From Anthonomus grandis grandis (lineage: Eukaryota; Arthropoda; Insecta; Coleoptera; Curculionidae), in the NCBI RefSeq assembly GCF_022605725.1, contig NC_065567.1, forward strand, positions 29,987,127-30,051,126: 64,000 nt of DNA, given 5' to 3'. The notes under the pieces were generated by a model. The model saw only the letters and a program-made list of their open reading frames with translations, was not told where the DNA came from and did no database searches. Both the position numbers and the translations under genes were made by a program. Shown here in pieces: positions 10,388 through 23,985 of this stretch. The stretch's first letter is position 1, and every line of letters starts with the position of its first letter.

Positions 10388-12692
10388 CAGGGTGTTTCAA
10401 AATTCACTACATATATTTTAAGGGCATATTCCTGAGGACAAAATAAGACTTTTTCTTCCTCTAAACATGGGTCCTAAAATGCACCCCCTTCAAGCTACAG
10501 CCATCGCAAGAAGTGTAAAAAAAAAACGATTTTTTAAAACTGTGTCTACAGTTTTGCATCAAATTTAACGAAATTTGGAATACCCCCGTTATTTTAGGCG
10601 GTCTATTTACTCTTTACCTTAGAAAAGGCGTAAAACTGAGGGGGTGCACACTTTTGACGGCAAAAATTTTATGTACGCATACATTTTTAAAAAAATTAAG
10701 CTACACCAGAATATGGGCCATACAAAAATCTAAATTTTATGTCTCTTGCATTTTTTTGATAATACAAATAGTTTTTGAGAAAATCACCGATTAATAAAAG
10801 GCTACCAATAACGTAATAATTAAAATTTAAACAGATAATATTAAGTAGTAGGCTGTGACTATTTGTTTTAGGATATTTTTTAAGCGGCAGGACATTTAAC
10901 AATAAATAGGTTGACTGATTGTTGAAACTTTGTTATTAAGGTTTTTTCAATAAATTGATGAACAATTATTTACAATTAAGAATGACGGTTTATAAAAATA
11001 CAAAGATTGGTTAAAAAACTATTTAACATTTATTAACATAATAATTAATTATTTTTTAAATAAACAATAAACTTCTGAGAAACAGATATTTTTTTTAATA
11101 AAAAGTGCTCGAAATGCGCACCCCCCCGCTGCAATACAAGCCTCCATTCGTCTTCTCATAGATTGTCTTACTCGCTCTAAAATTCCGGGAGTATTTCTTA
11201 TTGTTTCAAAGGCATCAATAATTCTTTGCCTTAGGACCTCGAGCGAAGGCACTTGACCAGGATTATAGACGAGGCTTTTTACATATCCCTAGAAAAAAAA
11301 ATCCAGAGGATTGCAGTCCGGGGAGCGTGGAGGCCATGGTATTGGGCGTGCTCTACCAATCCATTTCTCAGGAAACACAAAGTTCAAATAGTCAAGTTCA
11401 AGTAGCACCGTCATGCATATACCACATGTTCGCTCGCACATTTAAAGGTACATTGTCTAGTAAACCATTTAAATGGTGCTTTAGATAGTCTAAATAAGTG
11501 TCGCCAACAAAAATTCTAGGAAAAAAGAAAGGACCAATTAACTCATCTCCCACTAAACCTGTCCATACATTAAGGCTAAAGTGCTCCTGGTGGTGAGATT
11601 GCCTAATTTCGTGCGGATTCTCTGCTGCCCAAACATGCACATTGTGAAAATTCACCTCTCCTTCCCGCGAAAAATGAGCTTCGAATGTGAACAGAATACT
11701 TGATAAAAAATTATTATCTCTCGCGCATCTCTGAAGTAACCACCTTGCAAACTGTAAGCGTCTTGAGGTAGCAAAGCTTGAACTCTTTGAATATGGTATG
11801 GATACAAGCTATTTTCGTGCAAAACCCGCCAGACAGTTGCATGAGAAACATCCAAATTCCGAGCTATTTGTCGGGTGCTTAGGCCAGGATCGTCGTCGAG
11901 GGCATTCAAAATTTGTTCCTCTGTCACTGGGTTTCGTGCTTGTTGCGGTCTGCCTGCATTGTTCCTGGGGGTCCGAAAACTACCGTATTCTCTAAGGTGT
12001 TGATGTGACTCTGAAAATGTTACCATCAGCAAGACCATAAACAAAATGGATGTCTGCAAGATGTTCGAATGAACAACATTCATTTTCCATTTTAGCAATG
12101 TTAGCGTTTAGAAATAAAACATGGGAATAAAAACTACACTTTAAATCTAAAATGGGAAGTAAACTACTGGAATTAAACAAAGTCAACAATGACAGTAAAT
12201 TTATTGTACACCAAATGTCAAGCAAGTTAAAATAAAGCAAGTTTAATTTACGATATTGCTATCCGTTTATTCACCGGCGATTTTCTCAAAAACTAATAGT
12301 CGTATGAAAAAAATACAAGAGACCAAATATTTATATTTTTGTATGGTCTATTTTTAAGTGTAGCTTAATTTAAAAAAAAATGTATGTACACATAAAATTT
12401 TGGCCGTCAAAAGTGTGCACCCCCTCAGTTTACCCCTTAAAATTAATTTAACGCCTGTTCTACGATAAAGAGTGAATAGACCGCCTAAAATAACGGGGAT
12501 ATTCCACATTTCGTTAAATTTGATGCAAAACTGTAGACACAGTTTTAAAAAATCGATTTTTTTTACACTTCTTGCGATGGCTGTAGCTTGAAGGGGGTGC
12601 ATTTTAGGACCCATGTTTATTAAAAAAAAAGTCTTATTTTAAGCTCAGGAATACGCCCTTAAAATATATGTAGTGAATTTTGAAACACCCTT
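10388..12692 (-). mobile_element. Complete mariner-like element, 2.3 kb, with long terminal inverted repeats
   Basis: TA at 10386-10387 and 12693-12694 flank CAGGGTGTTTCAAAATTCAC at the left and its inverted counterpart at the right (last base mutated). The inverted repeat continues about 400 bp inward (10388 to about 10800 against about 12275 to 12692), including GGGTCCTAAAATGCACCCCC-type and GGGGGTGCACACTTTTGACG blocks. TIRs this long are unusual for classic mariner (about 30 bp) but known in other superfamily branches. The two arms are still very similar, so the copy is not ancient. Confidence 0.93.
11090..12090 (-). pseudogene. Broken DDE transposase of the 2.3-kb element
   Basis: The start is taken at 12090, MENECCSFEHLADIHFVYG, matching the LADIHFVYGLADGN N-terminus of the family. 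The frame then shifts to give SHQHLREYGSF, NPVTEEQILNALDDDPGLST, RQIARNLDVSHATVWRVLHE and YPYHIQRVQALLPQD (two helix-turn-helix units), then FTFEAHFSREGEVNFHNVHV, FSLNVWTGLVGDELIGPFFF, WYMHDGAT, WPPRSPDCNPLDFFF, a TAG in place of the LWG Trp, GYVKSLVYNPGQVPSLEVL and a C-terminus RRRMEACIAAGG ending near 11090. At least three frameshifts and one internal stop. The position of the first catalytic Asp (normally FTDEAHF) reads Phe, so the copy would be catalytically dead even without the frameshifts. Confidence 0.92.
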
Positions 12693-12694
12693 TA

Positions 12695-15385
12695 TGTAAC
12701 AAAATGCCTCTGAAATCACATATATGCCACTGTACAGGCTACGATATATTTTTTATATATTTATATAATTTAATAGTTTAATAATAAAATACTATACATA
12801 AAGAAATCTTGAAAAAAATAGGAAATGCATTAACGTGTATGAAACAATAATTATACCAAATAAGAAAAACAAATTTACTTTAGTAAAATGCAGTGGCGTA
12901 GTTTTACCCCTTGACTTTTTTTTTCTTTTACCCCTCTAAAAAATTTTTTAGATCAATATAAAAGTAATAACACCATAGTATATATTTAATATTTCTGTCC
13001 ATAAGTAAATTGGAACCTAGCAAAATCGTTTGAGTATAATTTTTTTTTATTAAAAAATTACTCGTCCAAGTATTTACTTGTTCGAATATAACAGAGTTCA
13101 GGTAGGCTTCCTTAACATTAAAAAAAAATACAAAATCATAAATTGCCCAATCATCTATAAAAGAATTACTCCTAACTCCTGACAAGCAAGAAACATATTT
13201 TTTCATGCTGTTCCAAAAAAAAAAACGAATGCTTAGAAATATAAAAAATTCAAATTAACACGTCACAACCATTTAAGTTGTGCACCCAAAAAATTAATTT
13301 GCTAAATATTATAAAGACCATTTAAGTTATGCATGCACAGTACCCATTTTGATTTTTATAATTTATAATTAAAAGAAATTTAATTTAAAAAAAAATTAGT
13401 TTTTAAGACCCTCGAACAAGTTAGCAAAAATATTATCCAGTTCTATATTAAATCGCAAAGAAACAACATAAAGAAAAACCATTAAGTAGAACAATACCAT
13501 AAAAGTCGCGGGAGTCACTTTTGTTTTTTCTCTTGTGTAACCGTATACGAATATTTCTTACAGTTTCCGTTATTATCGGCCACCGGGCGACACAAAGGAA
13601 ATAAAAACGGGAAAAAATGCCGAAAAATTGTGTCGGCGAGGAACTTTAATGCGACCGCAGTTCATAATCGATAACGTCATAAATTTTACTGCGGCCAAAA
13701 TAATTGGCAAATGGGAAGTCGAATGAGTAATATTATTACCTAGTTTTGATTAAACAAGGCCTCCTAATGTCTAAAATAAAATTATAATTACGGTATTTAA
13801 ATGAGGTTTAACGAACGTGTATTATTAAGTGAGGAACATCAAATACCAGATTTGGTGTACCGTTCGCTTAAGAGGTAATTTCCCAGTAATCAAATTCATT
13901 AGGTGGCGCAGTAGTTAAAAGAGTTGTGCCTTGAAAATGTAACATTTAATTTCCGATCGGACAGCAGGTGCGGTGATGCGAAGACCACCCGGAATAAACT
14001 TTTGTCGACAATGAAGACAAACTGCAAGACAAGTTAATGAATAATTTTTACGTATGCCCCCTTATAAATTCGGCAACGGAATTAACTTTTTATAATTGAC
14101 TCATATACTGGTATGCTAGGAACCCTTAAAGTTAGAGTTAATGGGGCAGGTTTAGAGTTATTAGTGTTTGCTTACGTAATAAGGTTGCATCGATATGCGA
14201 TAAGCGCAAACGTAGACCATTAAAAACTGACCTGCCAAGATCTCACACCCGATATAGCCAGAATAATGTGGGTAGCGTTAAAATAACACTTTTTTTTTTA
14301 TTTGGGGCGTGTAAGGTAGTCCAGAGCACTCGGTATATCTAACATCGCGCGACATGATGGATGTTCGCGAACCAACGTAAAACGTGATAAATTTCATCGA
14401 ATAAGTGTCTTTATTTTTTCATGTAGATAACAGATTATGAATTTCGTATATTTAATCAATCAGTTATAAATAAGCTTATGAATATTTTACTGACCCATAT
14501 GGGAATGTTAACATATGAGTTTTGTATTAATGAATAATTTACCTACCTTTCCCGTAAGACTACTGACTAATAATAAAGTTTTGACAATCGTATCCATTTA
14601 AGTTATGCATAATTTTTAAATAATAAATTGCATCTCTGCTTCACTGTGCTTATAGGTTTTGAGCATGTAAGAGCTTATTGCAAATTTAATAAATAATTTT
14701 TAATTTTTTTTTTTGTTTACTTTAAAGAATTTAATTTAAGCATTTAACAGCATGTTGGGATTCAGGAATATTAGAATTTTGTCGAACAATTTTGCAAATA
14801 TTTAGGTAGAAGGCCATTTTCTATTTTATAAATAAATGAAAGAAGTTGATATTAAAAGCTTTGTTCTATATTGAGTCAAATTGAAACTACAGTCTACTTG
14901 GAACTTATTTATACTTGTTCTGTTTTGGAAATAAATTTGACCTGCAGTAGTCAAAATGTGGTTTTATTATTATTTACTCACCATATCGAGATATTGGGTC
15001 GCTTAGAATGGATTTTTAAGGGTTGTTGCATTTTGGTGTTTCTGTAATAAAAATTATTAACATTCTTAAGTGCTTTTTTTACTTAAAAAAATATATTAAT
15101 TCTACATCTTTCCCTACTACCGTTCTAGAAACGCTGATTTTCTGTAGAAATATTCATAATTTAAATGTCAAATTTCCTGATAGGTTAACAGTTCCGCTTT
15201 ATTTCAATATTATTTCTTTCATATAACGCAGCAGTAGTATACAATAAATTATCAGTAAATCTATTAAATTTACCAACTAATGTCTATAATACAAAATTTA
15301 AGAAGCAGGAGTTCAGCTGATTTATACACTTATCCTTTGGAACAAGTAGACATGCACTGCTCCAATAAAACAGAAAATATAAGAA
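12695..15385. other. Intergenic DNA with isolated copies of the 28-bp motif
   Basis: No exon recognised. Reverse-strand copies of the TGCATAAYTTAAA motif lie at 13261-13284, 13313-13336 and 14585-14611. A GC-richer segment at 13540-13740 (GTTATTATCGGCCACCGGGC, CATAAATTTTACTGCGGCC) and one at 13900-14400 could be regulatory. The word GGTGGCGCAGTAGTTAAAAG at 13900-13920 resembles a tRNA A-box but has no matching B-box. Confidence 0.4.
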
Positions 15386-15389
15386 ACTT

Positions 15390-16870
15390 TAATAAAAAAT
15401 TAAAATCTCTGAATACATCAATTCTGACTTAAAAAATAGAAAATTAAAAAAAAAAATACGTTAAATGCTTAAAAATTATGCAAAATTGGTTTAAATGCCT
15501 GGAATAAAATAAAACATTATTTTAAAAAACGAAAATTTACAAAAGGACAAGGAACAAGCTGGATGCCTTACAAATTTACTATTAAAAATTATTTCAAATG
15601 CCTGGAATAAAAAAAGCATGACTTAAGAAATGTTAAATATCCAAAAAAATGGTTGAAAATTATAAAAAATTATTTTAGAAACCTAGAACATAGTAAATTA
15701 TTTTAAATGTGTGACATAAATAAAAAATTATTTCAAAAACCTAAAATATATAAGCAAACAAATAAAATTACTTCAAACTATGGAAAGTTATTGAAAATGC
15801 CTGGATTAAAGCATAACCTGACTTTAAAAATTTTTAAATGTACGAAAAATGAGTTAAGTACTTGATAAATTATGAAAAATTAAGTTTATTGTCTGAAATA
15901 AACTAAAACAATATTTCAAAAATTTTAGATTAATAGAAAAATAAACCAAATGCCTTAAAAATTTAAAAAGCTATTTTTCAATAGAATTTAAATCAATAAT
16001 TGAAAAAACCGAAATAAACAAATACAAAATGTCTGACCATTATGAAAATATGTATATATAAAATTATGTTAAATTAAAATATGTTTAAATAATATAAAAA
16101 TTATTCTTAATGCTTGAAAATTATTACCATAATTAATTTAATTGCCTGCAATATAATAATATTATATTAAAAAAAAATCTAGAGTTTACGAGAAAGCAAG
16201 GTAAATGCCTAGAAAATTAGAAAAATTATTTCAAAAGCCTGTAATAACATATAACTTTAAAAAATTTTAAATATACAAAAAATTGCGTTACATATTTGAA
16301 AAATATCGAAAATTATTTTAAATGTAAGGAAATTACAAAAAATTATTTCGAATGCCTGGAATAAAACAAAACGTGACTTTCAAAAGTTGAAACATACATA
16401 AAATTTATGTATGTCAAATGGTGTAAAATTATAGAGAATCGGTTTAAACGCCTGGAATAAAATAAAACATTTTAATTCAAAAAAACTGAAACATATTAAA
16501 AAACAAGCTAAATTCCTTTAAAAATGAAAAATTATTTGAAATGCTTGCAATAAATTAAACGCTTTAAAAACAAAAAATTACGTAAAATGTCTAGAAATAA
16601 ATTTCAAATGCATAAAATAACACAAACCGTGACTTAAAAACCTGACTCACACAAAATTAATCAAATATTTAGAAAATATCTAATATAATATTTTTAAAAA
16701 AAATTTAAGAAAACAACTTAAATATCTTATAAAATTAGTTCCAAGGCTTGAAAACCACGAAATGTAAATAAAAAAATACGTAAGATGTCTACAACTATAT
16801 ATATTTCAAATGCCTGAAATAAGACAACACGTAACTTAAAAACTGAAATATATAATCTACTTATGTTGCA
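15390..16870 (+). repeat. Degenerate ~100-bp tandem array with TGCCTGGAATAAAA core
   Basis: The phrase TTTCAAATGCCTGGAATAA recurs with decay at about 15495, 15597, 15698, 15790, 15893, 16240, 16353, 16450, 16540 and 16808, with spacings near 100 bp where countable. It is often followed by AAACGTGACTTAAAAA. Strongly A-rich, no coding potential. The core is shared with the arrays at 32.2, 37.2 and 57.5 kb. Confidence 0.75.
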
Positions 16871-19800
16871 ATTTAATGCGGCTAATTTTTTATTTGTCTG
16901 TTGTTTATTCTACTTGATAGGCTCAAAAAGGTCAAAATTATATTTACTTTTATGAATAATATGCTTTATATATATCTATATATTTTTTATTCATTAAGCT
17001 AGGCTGATTGGTTCAGTAAAGTAGGTATTAGCTATACCGCGCCAGTCTTCTATACCTGACATTTTTATTTTTTACCTCTGTGTGAATTATTTAAGTGTAT
17101 TTAAAATTTTACTAATATTGACAAAAAAAAATTCTTTTGGCAATTTAGCAAGTAAACCTATTTCAACATCCTAAAACTCACCAAATCCACAGAAGAAAGC
17201 GATAATTAACCTAAAAACACCGTCACTTCAGACAAGACGGGCGTTTGTCATTTTTCAGCGTGCTCTTTGAAAATTTGCCAGCATGTCGACGCCGTGTCGC
17301 TACCTGAAAAGTTACCGGAAAATTAGTTTTCCCTCTCTCATTAGGAGCGACAGTTAAATTTACATTTAAATTAACACTTTTGGCTAAATTCGAGCATAAA
17401 ACTCTGTGTATCACAACGCGCCGGTGTATATAGAGTACATTCTGCTGTCTCACAGCATTGCTGGCTTGCAACCTTATTATTTATTCAACAGTTTTTTTTT
17501 TGTACGTAGACATACGATGTGTTTGCTGGGCTACGTCAAAACTAAATTACAAAGCTGTTTATGCTTGCACCCAATTTGTGTTGCACTAGATAATATATGG
17601 CATCAGGGGCAAAATTGCTGATTATGAATAAAAATTCTTCTTTATATTTAGGCGGAGATAGAAGATGATAACGCGGTTTCAGCTATTCCGTTCTTGAGTA
17701 GGTTCGCTAATTGCTATTAAACACTTTACGTCGCAAGTTAAAGCAGGAGTATCACGTTTCCCACGTTACATCGTAAAAGGTGAGATTAAAAATATATTCT
17801 ATAGTACATTATGGGCGCATCGTCACTTTCGTTCAAAGCCGACGCGGCACGTCCCGTATATAATTAAATCCCGACAGACACGTGGGCAGGACTCTTTGTG
17901 TCTCGCTGTTTTGCATAATATTTACACCTTTTTGCACGGTTTTTGATTTTGATTCGTTTCATTAGTCGCATAACTTAACGTCGACGTTTTCATCGGGAAA
18001 AAATGTATGGAATAATCTCTTGTTGCATTCAAATTTCATACGTGTGTCAATAAATCTCGTTACGGGACAATCTGTCTCAAAACTTCTTGTATTTTTTTTT
18101 ATGTAACTTATCTACAATTAAAATAACAATTATTTTATCACCTGTAAAATCAATTTTAAAATGTACGTTATTACCTGTTAAAGTTGCTCTAAGATGCTGA
18201 GATAAATGCTTTATAGGAAATAGGTTTAATTTTAATTAAAATTAATTATATACCAATTGAGAAAAACCCAGAGAAGCTTAGTAAGTGTTCAAGCAACACT
18301 AAAGTAAATCAAATCTGTATTGTTGTGACGAATTCATAATGAGTTACTTATTTTATTAGGCAAAAATCAATTTAGATATTACTCGCTCTCACACGCTCAA
18401 AAAATTAAAAAGAAGAAGAAAATAGACTTATTCACGTATTTAAAAGAAATAGGGGCTGAGGTTTAATCTATAAAGAAAAGATATATTCTTTAATAAGAGG
18501 AGTGGTAAAAAGTTTATATGATCGTGCAAACATTATTTGTCATAATCAATTATTGGATATATCCTGTATATTATTGTACAACATATAAGAGTATTGAATT
18601 TCATTTCATCGATTCCCTTTTAAGAAACTGCCGATTAGGGTATTATAATCTTTCTTCAGCAAAAGCGTTAATAAACAGTTTTTGATGCTCTCAGTCTTTT
18701 AAACACTGTCGTATCGAGATATTCGATAACTAAAAGTTTACTCGTTGCTTGTATCAAAACAGTTGTTTTATTTAATGCCCTTTTCCTATTATAAAACTTA
18801 ATAATTGCATAATAAAAATCATAAAAAAATGATTTAAAAGTTTAGTCCAATGATGTATATCCTATTTTTTCGAATATATTTTTATGTTGTAATTTATAAA
18901 AAAAATTGATTATTTTTTTATGACACTTCTGTATGCCGAGTCCATTTGGAGATAAACAACTATTTATTTATAAGAAAATGTTAACAATTTAACAGTGTAC
19001 CAATATCAAAAGTCCAAAATAGCACTTCTGGTTATGCAGAGACTTTTTTCCTATTATAATTTATAATTAGGTATAGGTATAATACACCTGAATATATAAA
19101 AAAATAAAATATACACGATGGTGCACTTTAAATAAGGAAGCAGACGTTTTGTGATGTACTTATCACCTGCCTATGACATTTATAAATGTTAAGTGTTTAT
19201 AATTTAGATATAAATCAAACGTTTGGCTAAAACAAAAATACATACATGCACCAAGCTAAATATGAAACCATTATATTCTATAACTAATCTAATGTAGATC
19301 TTTATGTTACCAAAGATTGAAATAAAAATGTAAAATTATTTGTTCGCTATAGACGATATCAAAAAAGATATTTACATACTTTGAAGGTAAAACTAATAAT
19401 ATACCGGCATTTTATCTGAGAGACATGAAAGCGAAATCAGATTGCGAAATAGAAGTATAAACTAAGTACAGAAAGAAGAAAAATCCATCAAAAAGGAAGC
19501 TGGCAACATGTTCACCTAGACGAAAATTATACAGTAAAAGCACGATTGCCGCATATTAATGACCGCCTTTGCATAGCTGAAGGTATCCTTGTCATCTTAG
19601 ACTCGTAAGAAGAGGTTAGGGAAAAAGCTGACGCCAATTATGCCCTTTGTGAGGGAGTTTTCTTTGTGGAAAACTAGTTTTTAATCTATTTCGCAAAAAA
19701 TTTAATTAAACCGTGGTATACGAATGAAACAAATTATTCATTAAACGTCCCGAATTAATTATTCGATCCTTATTTTACCGAATTTTATTTATAAACCGAA

Positions 19801-20165
19801 TTGCCACACTTTCGGCACAAACGGCGGCGCGCAAAGTACAAAATATTATGTAAATAAAATCCGCTTTTATCTGTGTTTATGCCGTCCTGTCATAATTCAT
19901 CATAATTTTCTATTTCGGTTTAAATGAAAGAGGCAATTAACGCCATGGTTAAAACTGTAAAAAGTGGGCTGAAGGGTCATCCATCATATTTGCCGTATCA
20001 TTTACCAGGAATATTTATTAAAAAAAAAAAAAGGTCTTTTTGTGCAAATTAATTAGTATTTAAAAGTTTGAGGACGTTATAAGAATTATTTTTTTATTTG
20101 TTTCAACTGTGATAAATGTGGCATTACTTAATTTATTTTTTTTTGTGTTTTTTGCGTTATATCCC
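16871..20165. other. Intergenic or intronic DNA with GC-richer islands
   Basis: Islands at about 17200-17480, 17640-17900 (CGTCACTTTCGTTCAAAGCC, GCCGACGCGGCACGTCCC) and 19560-19960. Open frames on both strands at 17223-17621 carry no recognised domain. Between the islands the sequence is AT-rich and shows no repeat family I could identify. Confidence 0.4.
17655..17719 (+). other. Exon-like segment after a strong acceptor (speculative)
   Basis: A pyrimidine tract and acceptor, TTCTTCTTTATATTTAG, end near 17651. The following frame reads AEIEDDNAVSAIPFLSRFAN and stops at about 17717. The composition is coding-like and the acceptor is good, but no family is recognised and the segment is short. 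It could equally be chance. Confidence 0.15.
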
Positions 20166-20874
20166 CCAAGCAACACACGTTGATTTTTGGTTTACATTAG
20201 ATGTAGATTTTTAGTTCAACTTCAATTATAATTATCCGATAAAATGTCTGCGTGATATAAGTTGAAAAATGTAATATTATGTTTATATTTTATTCACGTT
20301 TAACATCAAGGTTTTTTACATGTTAATATAAAATAAATATTATTTCATAAAAATTAAAGTATGGTTATAAAATGCGTTTAATAAAATGAGATTTTTTTTT
20401 AATTTGTTTTATGCATCATGCGCATTTTTCGATTTACAAAGAAAAACAATAATTTTTATCAATGACGTCCATAAGGGATTTATGATAAATATTATTTATA
20501 TAGATAAGATATCAATATATAAGTTTTTTTATCACCAATAATTCTCTGAAAGAGCATTTTTTTCTCAGGCAATTATTTTCTGCAAAAAAACAGTTTTTTA
20601 TTAACCCTATCCTTAACCCCCCACCCACCCCACATAACTTACCAGTAATAAATTGTTTTCAGAAATCATTGTTTTCCAAAATAATACGCATAAATAACAG
20701 CTAGTTTTATCGTTAATATCTAATCTAATAACACAGTTTGTTTATTTAAATTTGATATAATTATATATATGTATATTGATAAATATTTAATACAAGAACA
20801 ATGCTATTAGATTAGATATTATGGACAAAAAACGGTAATTTAAAAAAAAATCTCACTGGCTAAATATTTGGGGT
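20166..20874 (+). repeat. G4-palindrome repeat, copy E (right part lost)
   Basis: Begins CCCAAGCAACAC like copy B and shares its left flank (TTATTTCATAAAA, GTCCATAAGGGATTTAT). C-rich core at 20611-20632. The G-rich core breaks off after GGGGTG at about 20870, where satellite sequence takes over, so the breakpoint lies inside the G4 core itself. Confidence 0.8.
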
Positions 20875-20879
20875 GTATA

Positions 20880-21540
20880 ATAGAAATTGGATAGAATAGA
20901 AATTCGGTAATAGAAAGCAAATTGTTTACACCTTATGAAGCTCCATTAATTTTTACTCCTTTATATTCTAGAGCAATTAAATATTTCATACGACCTGGAC
21001 AATCATATTCATTTAATTTATGCACATTCTGTTATAAAATATTAAACTAATATAAACTATATTGAATTTGCTTATATAATTGAATAAAAAATGACTAAAA
21101 TATGAAAAATTAAATGAACCCCTAAAATCCGCACTTAATTTTTCCTATAACAATATAATAAATACGTTAAGATATTATAAAGTTAAAGAGCTTAAAATAT
21201 GTTTTATAAAGCCTGGGCGGTCATGTTCACTTAAGTTATGCATACTTCTAAAATAGAATTTTTATTGTAAAATATTGCCCAGACATTCTATTAATTTTGA
21301 CTCCCTCATAGTCTAGAGCACATAAATATTTAATAATGCCCAGACGATTGTATCCATTTAAATTATGCATGTCCTGCGATAATAAAAAATATACCTAATG
21401 AACAAGGAAATAATTTCTTGTAAGATTCATTAAAATTTTTAGTAAATAAAAAATGACCAACCGAATAAACTGAAATAAACCCTTAAAATCCCGACTAAAT
21501 TTTCCCATCAATTTCCCGAAAATCAAAGAAAATATTTACC
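20880..21540 (-). repeat. Satellite stretch with CCTGGACAATC / 28-bp motif boxes
   Basis: Three boxes each join a GCCTGG-like word to the reverse-strand 28-bp motif: 20994-21024, 21212-21244 and 21338-21370 (the last reads GTATCCATTTAAATTATGCA). Intervening words such as TTATAAAATATTAAACTAAT and GAATAAAAAATGACTAAA recur in the array at 22.3-26.9 kb, so this is its outlying part. Confidence 0.7.
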
Positions 21541-22250
21541 GCAAAACGGGGGGGACCTTATTGAAAAAAAAAGGAGCCTTACAGGTTTAATAAGCTTAAA
21601 CATAAATAGAAGGTCTGGTCTCGTTTCGGATCCAATATTTTATATGTGGATAGAGAGATCAAAGAAACGAACGGGACATCTAAAAAACTTAATGGCGAGT
21701 TTTTCCGATTCGCTGGGCACTTCCCACCAGACTCGTAAAAGGGAATGGCACAAGTGATGACAGTGGCAGCTGATGAGAGATGCCTTTTTATAGCCTTCCA
21801 CTGGATTGACTTTTCATTTTTTGACACCCAATACTAATTTTAAGTGTAAAATGTGATTGGAACTAAATATTGTAGATCAATAGTAAGTAACTCTGACATG
21901 AAAACAAAAGTGATTTTATTAAGCTGTTGATTAAAGAAGTCCAACTGTTCTCAAAATTTTTACAAATTTTATCTCTCTTTAATGGTGCGCTACTGGTTTA
22001 AAAAACCCGGAAATATCACACAGAAAGGTCCGCAAAAGGGGTCAAAGAGATCATTTTTCCGGTTGCTGTGTATGTCAAACGCTATACGAACTTAAAAAAG
22101 GCGTAGTCTATATACCAACATATTGACTTTCAGTTGAGTAGGTACCCTTTAAATTCGTCTTTTCGGTTAATTTATTAGTACGGACGGTTTCTAATGCAAT
22201 CGAGTAAATAAAATTTATATTATTCCTTTTTTAGAGTTCGTCCTACTTCT
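21541..22250. other. Unique segment between satellite blocks
   Basis: GC-richer than its flanks. An 82-codon reverse frame at 21579-21827 has no recognised domain and no splice-site support. Nothing else could be assigned. Confidence 0.35.
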
Positions 22251-22539
22251 GCAATGCCTTTATAATATATTATATTTAAAAATAATATTTTTGTAAATCC
22301 TCTTGGTAAAACAATATTTGAATAGATACACCTAACTAAGTTGCGAGCTGAACGCTATAGCATTAACTGGGTCAGGTATGGTTAGAGTTTATTGCAAAAA
22401 AAACTAAAATTTTTAAGACTTGTCTTAAAAAAATTGAATATTTATTCTATTTGCAATAAAAAATGACACAACTACTGCAATTTTCGTAATAATACGCCTT
22501 GTTTTCGAGAAACAAATATGAGAAAAGTATAGATACAAA

Positions 22540-23040
22540 AACTATGTATTTTTTTAATTTTCTTAAAAAGCATTTTTTTATGTGACAATTATTTGCTAAA
22601 AAAAATCATTTTTCATTATTCCTACCCTTGCCCCCCCACCCTCCCCACATAACTTACCAGTAAGAAATTGATTTCAAAAATTATTGTTTTCCAAAATAAA
22701 ACGCATAAATAACAGCTAGTTTAGTGGTTAATATCTAATCTAATAACGCAGTTTGTTTATTTAAATTTAAAATTATTATATATATGTGTATTAGTAAATT
22801 TTTAATACAAAAACAATGCCATTAGATTAGATATTATGGATGAAAAATGGTGATTTTTCAAGAATTTCTTACTGGGCAAATGTTTGGGGTGGGTGGGGGG
22901 GGGGTAAGGGTTTTGTTAAGGAAAAACAATGTTTTTGCAGAAAATATATATTCAATATTCAATTTAATAAATAAATATTTAGTATAAAACAGGCGTTGTT
23001 AGATTGGATAATATGGATAAAAAACAGTGATTTTATACAG
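22540..23040 (+). repeat. G4-palindrome copy F
   Basis: C-rich core 22625-22646 (one variant CCCTCCCC step) and G-rich core 22886-22910 with the longest single G run (GGGGGGGGGG). Confidence 0.85.
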
Positions 23041-23489
23041 CCTATAATCTCCATTAAAATTATGCACATTTGGTTATAAGATGTCAAATTGGTATAAACT
23101 ATAATGAATTTGCATATTATTTGCATGCCCTTAGGCGGTTGATACAAAATTTTACAAAATAAAAAATTACCAATAGAAAAAAATAAAATGAACCCTTAAA
23201 ATCGCAATTAAATTTTACCATCACCACCTATAGAGCAGTTAAATAAGTAATAAAGCCTGGAAGATGATAATATCCAAATTCTGTTATAAAATATTAAATT
23301 AATATAAAATATATTGGATTTGTAAAAAATTTTATTGAATAAAAAATGATGATGATTTATCTTAAAAAAATTGAATTATTATTCTATTTGCAATAAAAAA
23401 TCCATAACTTCTGCAATTTTTATAGTTATAGGCCTTGTTTTCGATAAATAAATGTGAGAAAAGTATAGATACAAAAACTATGTATTTTT

Positions 23490-23985
23490 TATCACGTTTA
23501 GTTTTCTTAAAAAGCAGTTTTCTATGTGATAATTATTTACTGAAAAAAAACATTTTTCATTAATTCTACCCTTGCCCCCCCACCCACCCCACATAACTTA
23601 CCAGTAAGAAATAATTTTAAAAAATCATTGTTTTCCAAAATCATACGCATGAATAACAGCTAGTTTAGTGGTTAATATATAATCTAATAACATAGTTTGT
23701 TTATTTAATTTTGAAATTATTATATATATGTGTAATTATAAATATGTAATACAAAAACAGTGCCATTAGATTGAATATTATGGACAAAAAACGGTGATTT
23801 TTCAACAATTTCTTACTGGGCAAATGTTTGGGGTGGGTGGGGGGGTAAGGGTTATGTTGAGGAAAAACAATGTTTTTGCAGAAAATACATATTTAATATT
23901 CAATTTAATAAATAAATATTTAGTATAAAAACAGCGTTGTTGGATTAGATAATATGGATGAAAAACAGTGATTTTATACAGCCTA
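23490..23985 (+). repeat. G4-palindrome copy G
   Basis: C-rich core 23569-23590 and G-rich core 23830-23851, both intact. Confidence 0.85.

Noticed and set aside
13900..13990. tRNA-like A-box word GGTGGCGCAGTAGTTAAAAG, possible SINE head
   Set aside because: No convincing B-box (GGTTCRANNCC) at the right distance and no repeat copy elsewhere in the window.
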